Source: Streptomyces fumigatiscleroticus
GTDB lineage: Bacteria > Actinomycetota > Actinomycetes > Streptomycetales > Streptomycetaceae
DNA length: 54,865 bases
Assembly (NCBI RefSeq): GCF_014647975.1
Contig: NZ_BMQF01000013.1
Span: forward strand, 181,568-236,432
Reading direction: 5' to 3'
Positions 51,691 to 54,865 of this stretch are shown here, in pieces. Positions within the stretch are counted from its first letter, which is position 1; every line of letters starts with the position of its first letter. The notes below the pieces were generated by a model that searched no databases, had not been told where the DNA came from, and worked only from the letters and a program-made list of their open reading frames with translations. Position numbers and translations under genes: made by a program.

Positions 51691-52053
51691 ATGAAGCAGC
51701 TCTCGGAGATGAGCGAGCGCGAGTACTTCGCCAATGTCGGCCAACGCCCCGGCATGTTCGTCGGCAAGACCTCCTTCCACATGCTCACCGCATTCCTGAC
51801 TGGCTACGACCAGCATGCGCTCCGGCACGGCGGGCACGGACTCGCCGGCTGGCATGAATGGCTCGTCGCGCGCCGCGGCCGTGATTGCAACCACGCATGG
51901 CCCGGCCAAGTCCTCCACATCGCGATCCCGGACGGCTGGAAGAACATGTGGGACCTACCGCCCGAGGACGAGAAACAGGCGATCAAGGTCTTGTTCGAGC
52001 TCCTCGACGAGTTCGCTGCCGAGCGCGAAACGACACCGATTGCCTCAGATTGA
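51691..52053 (+). CDS. unrecognised 120-residue accessory protein
   Basis: This protein (KQLSEMSEREYFANVGQRPGMFVGKTSFHMLTAFLTGYDQHALRHGGHGLAGWHEWL, then an Asn/His/Trp-rich part and a helical end EDEKQAIKVLFELLDEFAAERE) starts behind CAAGGAGAAAC. The GMFVGKTSFHMLTAFLTGYD segment resembles helical motifs of small immunity-type proteins in Streptomyces. It lies 46 bases after the SUKH-like gene and is probably co-transcribed with it. I cannot name a function. Confidence 0.6.
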   Translation: MKQLSEMSEREYFANVGQRPGMFVGKTSFHMLTAFLTGYDQHALRHGGHGLAGWHEWLVARRGRDCNHAWPGQVLHIAIPDGWKNMWDLPPEDEKQAIKVLFELLDEFAAERETTPIASD

Positions 52054-52107
52054 GAGCCTGTGTCTGATCCCCTGATCTGGATCTTTGGACAGGTCTAGCC
52101 TGGTGGC

Positions 52108-52443
52108 GTGTCCGGGGGCGTCGGACTGCCGTTTCAGCGGTGTTGTCCGGTGTGTGACTCTCCGTTGGAACTGGGGGCCGCACCGAGGGCGGTGTATTGC
52201 TCGACGGCGTGTCGGGCCAGGCAGTGGCGGCGTGCACGGCGGATTCGACGTCGGGCCGCGGCCGAGCGGAACGGTGAGGGACGGCAGGTATGCCCGGTCT
52301 GCGAGACCGTGTGGGTGGCCGGGGTGGACCACCGCAGCAACGCGGTGTACTGCTCGGCGAAGTGCCGCGGGAGGGCCGCGTACGTACGGAGGAAAGCGTT
52401 CGCCGAAGCGCGGAATTCACGCTTGAGCGAACGGTCTGACTGA
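52108..52443 (+). CDS. twin zinc-finger protein
   Basis: This 111-residue protein starts at a GTG and has two nearly repeated modules: CCPVCDSPLELGAAPRAVYCSTACRARQWRRARR and VCPVCETVWVAGVDHRSNAVYCSAKCRGRAAYVRRKAF. Each has CxxC, about 17 residues, CSxxCRxRxxxxRR, so each probably binds one zinc and the basic end binds nucleic acid. Internal duplication is clear. It is separated from the preceding gene by 54 bases and followed by a hairpin. Exact role unknown; such proteins occur on Streptomyces plasmids and islands. Confidence 0.75.
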   Translation: MSGGVGLPFQRCCPVCDSPLELGAAPRAVYCSTACRARQWRRARRIRRRAAAERNGEGRQVCPVCETVWVAGVDHRSNAVYCSAKCRGRAAYVRRKAFAEARNSRLSERSD

Positions 52444-52468
52444 CCGATTCGGGGCTCATTCGGTCAGT
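52439..52468 (+). terminator. hairpin at the end of the zinc-finger gene
   Basis: ACTGACCGA (52439-52447) pairs with TCGGTCAGT (52460-52468) over 12 bases; the left arm includes the stop codon. Confidence 0.5.
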
Positions 52469-52568
52469 TACGGTCGGTGCTGGTGTTCGATCTCAGGACG
52501 ACTGCACGCTGTGCCTATCGCGGACCTGGTTATGTCGTCGGCGCTCTGCCGCCCCCGGGCCCGCGCAG

Positions 52569-53582
52569 GTGGTGATGGCCATGCCCACCCTGATCGGCAA
52601 GGTGACCGAGGAGCGTTACGACGAGCTTGTGGCGGAGTCGAAGCTGCTGGTCGAGACCGAGCGGGACACGCACTTCAAATTAGGTGACAACGCGTTGGAG
52701 ATTGAGCCCCTGCAGGCGAAGGGGGGTGCGCGGGCGGCGATGGGCGGGGACGTCCAGTCCGTGGAAGAGACCCTGCGCCGGTTCGCGGACGACGTCGGGG
52801 TGAACGTCGCCAGCATCATGAACTACCGCAACACCGCGGCCCACTGGCCGCCCGAGCAGCGGGTCAAGGGCGTCTCGCTGGACGTCCACCGGATCCTGAT
52901 CGGCCACCCGGACCGGTTCGAGATCATCCGCAACCCGCCGTTCAACCCGCGCTACGGCACGAGGCGGTGGACCCAGGACGCGGCCAAGCGGGCGCGGGGC
53001 TGGAACGTCCAGCATCCGGTGTCGGTGCAGGAGAAGGTGACCGCGATCCACGGCCTGGCCATGGACGACCAGGTCGCCGCTCAGGTCGCTGCGGACCTGC
53101 TGCAACGCCCGGCGGTGACCGAGGAGGTCCCGCCGCAGGTGCGGATCGAGACGATCGGTGGCCTGGCCCACGACGAGCAGGTGGCCGCGGAGGCCGCGAC
53201 CCGGCTGCTGCACCGGCCCGATGTCGCGTTCAGGGCGATGGGTGACGACCGGGCCCGCAACTCCGTCAACCACGCTCAGGTCGAGCGCGGCCGTCAGGCC
53301 CGTGAGGAGTTCGAGCGGACCAGCAAGTTCGCCCCGGCGATCCGGCACTTCGAGCGGAGCGCGGAGTTCTTGGACCTGATCACCGCCTGCCACAGCTTCG
53401 TAACCACTGCGAACCGGGTGGTCCCGGGCCTGCGCGGACGGGCGGTGAGCGAGGACGAGCAGTCGCTGCTGCGGGAGAACGTCGCCCGGGTCCGCGCCGC
53501 ATGCGAGTGGATCGAGCACGCTGCCGAAACCGGCGACGTGGATGTGGACGAGGCCCTGGCCCGGCTCCTGCGAGGCGAATAG
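52569..53582 (+). CDS. DUF6192-like plasmid/mobile-element protein (RacO-type)
   Basis: This 337-residue protein begins with TLIGKVTEERYDELVAESKLLVETERDTHFKLGDNALEIEPLQ, has a helical region with NVASIMNYRNTAAHWPPEQRVKGVSLDVHRIL, and a repeated segment (VTAIHGLAMDDQVAAQVAADLLQRP / IETIGGLAHDEQVAAEAATRLLHRP). The pattern is what I recall as DUF6192, found on Streptomyces plasmids and genomic islands, usually followed by a gene annotated RacP, as here. The repeat units suggest a helical adaptor or DNA-binding scaffold. The next gene starts two bases after the stop. Confidence 0.7.
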   Translation: MVMAMPTLIGKVTEERYDELVAESKLLVETERDTHFKLGDNALEIEPLQAKGGARAAMGGDVQSVEETLRRFADDVGVNVASIMNYRNTAAHWPPEQRVKGVSLDVHRILIGHPDRFEIIRNPPFNPRYGTRRWTQDAAKRARGWNVQHPVSVQEKVTAIHGLAMDDQVAAQVAADLLQRPAVTEEVPPQVRIETIGGLAHDEQVAAEAATRLLHRPDVAFRAMGDDRARNSVNHAQVERGRQAREEFERTSKFAPAIRHFERSAEFLDLITACHSFVTTANRVVPGLRGRAVSEDEQSLLRENVARVRAACEWIEHAAETGDVDVDEALARLLRGE

Positions 53583-53584
53583 CC

Positions 53585-54028
53585 ATGCCGCGCTCCGCAC
53601 GACGGGAGCGCGACCGGCGCCGCTCACCCAGCTCCGCACGTCACGCCGACGCGATCCGCCTGGCGCTGATGGAGGTCGCCCCGGCCGGGCTGAAAAAGCC
53701 GAGGCTGATGGTGGTCACCGAGCTCTCCCGCTCACAGATCGTGCGCGGCCTCGCCGGCTACCGCGAACTCGCCGGCGAGAAGAAGTGGCCGCCGCTGCTG
53801 TGGTCGTTCCAGGCGGGCTACCACCTCTGCGAGGACGCTGCCGAATTGGAGGAATGGGAGCGGCACTGGGCCGAGGTGAAGGCCACGGAGATCGGCGGCG
53901 TGATCGAGGGGATCCTGGCCCCGCATGCCCGGCTCTTCCCCAAGAGCCGCTGGATCAGCTACGTCGAGGCCCAGATGAACGCCATCCAGAGCTCGCTCGA
54001 CATGATCGCCCACCCCCAGAACCAGTAA
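53585..54028 (+). CDS. RacP-like protein
   Basis: This 147-residue protein (PRSARRERDRRRSPSSARHADAIRLALMEVAPAGLKKPRLMVVTELSRSQIVRGLAGYRELAGEKKWPPLLWSF) has a basic N-terminus and a winged-helix-like middle (VTELSRSQIVRGLAGYREL, YHLCEDAAELEEWERHW). The name RacP is from memory of similar gene pairs. It is coupled to the DUF6192-like gene. A DNA-binding role, perhaps in maintenance of an element, is inference. Its stop is followed by an inverted repeat at 54068-54115. Confidence 0.65.
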   Translation: MPRSARRERDRRRSPSSARHADAIRLALMEVAPAGLKKPRLMVVTELSRSQIVRGLAGYRELAGEKKWPPLLWSFQAGYHLCEDAAELEEWERHWAEVKATEIGGVIEGILAPHARLFPKSRWISYVEAQMNAIQSSLDMIAHPQNQ

Positions 54029-54067
54029 CCCTCAAGGAAAGGCGGTCCGTGCACCGAAGGAGGCCAT

Positions 54068-54115
54068 AGGGGCCGGCCCGGTCCGCCCATCCGTAACTCC
54101 CACGGGCCGGCCCCT
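54068..54115 (+). terminator. inverted repeat after the RacP-like gene
   Basis: AGGGGCCGGCCCG (54068-54080) pairs with CGGGCCGGCCCCT (54103-54115), 13-bp arms over 22 bases. It lies between the RacP-like gene and the transposase and is probably a terminator. Confidence 0.6.
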
Positions 54116-54127
54116 TGGCCCTCACGC

Positions 54128-54865
54128 ATGCGTACTTCCCGCTACCCCTCGGACATGAGCGACGCAGAATGGGCCCTCATCGAGCCCCTATTGCCGGTCC
54201 CGGCCTGCCAGACGCCCAAGGGCGGGGCACCGGAGAAGTGGCCCCGCCGTGAGATCGTCGACGGCATACGCTATCTGGTCGATAACGGCATCAAATGGCG
54301 TGCTATGCCCGCCGATTACCCTCCCTGGCGCACGATCTACGGGTTCGCCAGACGATGGGCCGCCGCCGGAGTCCTGGGCGTCATCCGCGACCAGCTCCGC
54401 CGCAGAATCCGCCTCGCCGCGGGCAAGACGCCCCAGACCGCGTCAGTGATCGTGGACAGTCAGTCCGTCAAAGCTTCCGAGACCGCGAGCAAAGCGACTC
54501 GCGGCTTCGACGGCGGGAAGTTGATCAATGGGAGGAAACGGCACCTGATCTGCGACCATCGCAGCCTCGTGCTGCTGGTCATGGTCACTCCCGCCGACGC
54601 CCAGGACTCCCTGGTCGCGAGGGAGTTGCTGTTCCGTCTCGCGCTCATGCACCCGGAGATCGCCATTGTCTGGGCCGACTCCGCCTACGCCAAGAACGGG
54701 CTGATCCCCTGGGCGAAGAAGTACCTCGACATCACCATCAAGACGGTCCGTCGCCCACCGGAGGCCAAGGGCTTCATCGTCCTACCGCGCCGCTGGGCGG
54801 TTGAGACGCGTCAAGCACAGTGCACTCATGGAGTCGGATCGGTTGGTGTGTCGTCGGTCTCGTTC
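54128..54865 (+). pseudogene. IS5-family transposase, disrupted near its C-terminus and running off the window
   Basis: From the ATG at 54128 the frame reads RTSRYPSDMSDAEWALIEPLLP, IRYLVDNGIKWRAMPADYPPW, VIVDSQSVKASETASK (catalytic Asp), HLICDHRSLVLLVMVTPADAQDS, IVWADSAYAKNGL (second Asp), and RPPEAKGFIVLPRRWAVE. In this family WVVER is followed by a conserved W-x-x-x-x-R-R-L-x-R-D-Y-E block carrying the catalytic Glu region; here WAVE is followed at about 54800 by unrelated TRQAQCTHG, still open to the window edge. The element is therefore broken by a junction with other DNA. Its own terminal repeats were not found. Confidence 0.75.

Noticed and set aside
50384..54865. Right end of the Tn7-like element
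   Set aside because: I looked for the inverse of the TGTCCGGTCTC end and of the GTCTC units. Single GAGAC occurrences exist, for example near 54799, but no phased cluster ending in ACA.

Overview
The window is high-GC actinobacterial DNA and almost certainly Streptomyces. Evidence: strong GC bias at third codon positions, GTG starts and apparently leaderless genes, a mycothiol glycosyltransferase, MsiK, PhoR-PhoP-PhoU, and a gene order that I recall from the S. coelicolor chromosome, read in reverse (the SCO425x-SCO4240 injection-system and msiK region down to about SCO4198). That synteny is from memory and was not computed.

Layout. (1) 163-15650: the structural half of an extracellular contractile injection system (eCIS, phage-tail-like particle). 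A divergent DUF4157 gene at the left edge encodes a protein with a C-terminal pertussis-toxin-like ADP-ribosyltransferase domain. A tight rightward operon follows: sheath, tube, two small assembly proteins, a giant Pro/Ala-rich protein with 18 VQR motifs, a second tube protein, a LysM tail protein, VgrG-like spike, gp25, baseplate J protein, tail protein I, and a zinc-ribbon/transmembrane/discoidin-like protein. The AAA ATPase and regulators of this system are not in the window. (2) 15669-30544: core genes: tRNA-Thr(TGT), msiK, a small membrane protein, a sugar nucleotidyltransferase, DoxX, rlmB, cysS, ispF-ispD, carD, a lipoprotein, phoP-phoR diverging from phoU through a PHO box, then a Cys-rich peptide, a DUF4242 (nickel-binding type) protein and an 80-residue protein. 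(3) 30567-45301: secreted proteins, gpmA, MFS transporter, an XRE-TPR regulator overlapping a monooxygenase-like gene, DUF2000/AraC, YbjN-mshA, methyltransferase, NlpC/P60 hydrolase, PP2C phosphatase with receiver domain, DUF2516, a coiled-coil basic-tail protein and a short HTH regulator with a palindromic upstream region.

(4) 45395-54865: accessory DNA. A Tn7-like transposition module (TnsA, TnsB, TnsC, TniQ; all overlapping or abutting) sits just upstream of the HTH regulator. It is followed by possible cargo (DUF4240 protein, SMI1/KNR4-like protein, an unknown 120-residue protein), a twin zinc-finger protein, a DUF6192-like/RacP-like pair of the type seen on Streptomyces plasmids, and an IS5-family transposase that loses family similarity near 54800, close to the right edge.

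How the parts work together. The eCIS genes would build a sheathed tube with a VgrG spike; the DUF4157-ART protein is the best candidate payload. The middle block is housekeeping: isoprenoid precursors, tRNA charging, ribosome methylation, phosphate sensing, mycothiol synthesis. The right block is mobile. The most promising items are the ART-type eCIS effector, the VQR motif shared by effector and giant eCIS protein, and the Tn7-like element with an unusual TnsA active site. Nothing here was checked by database search; family names come from recognised motifs and gene context.
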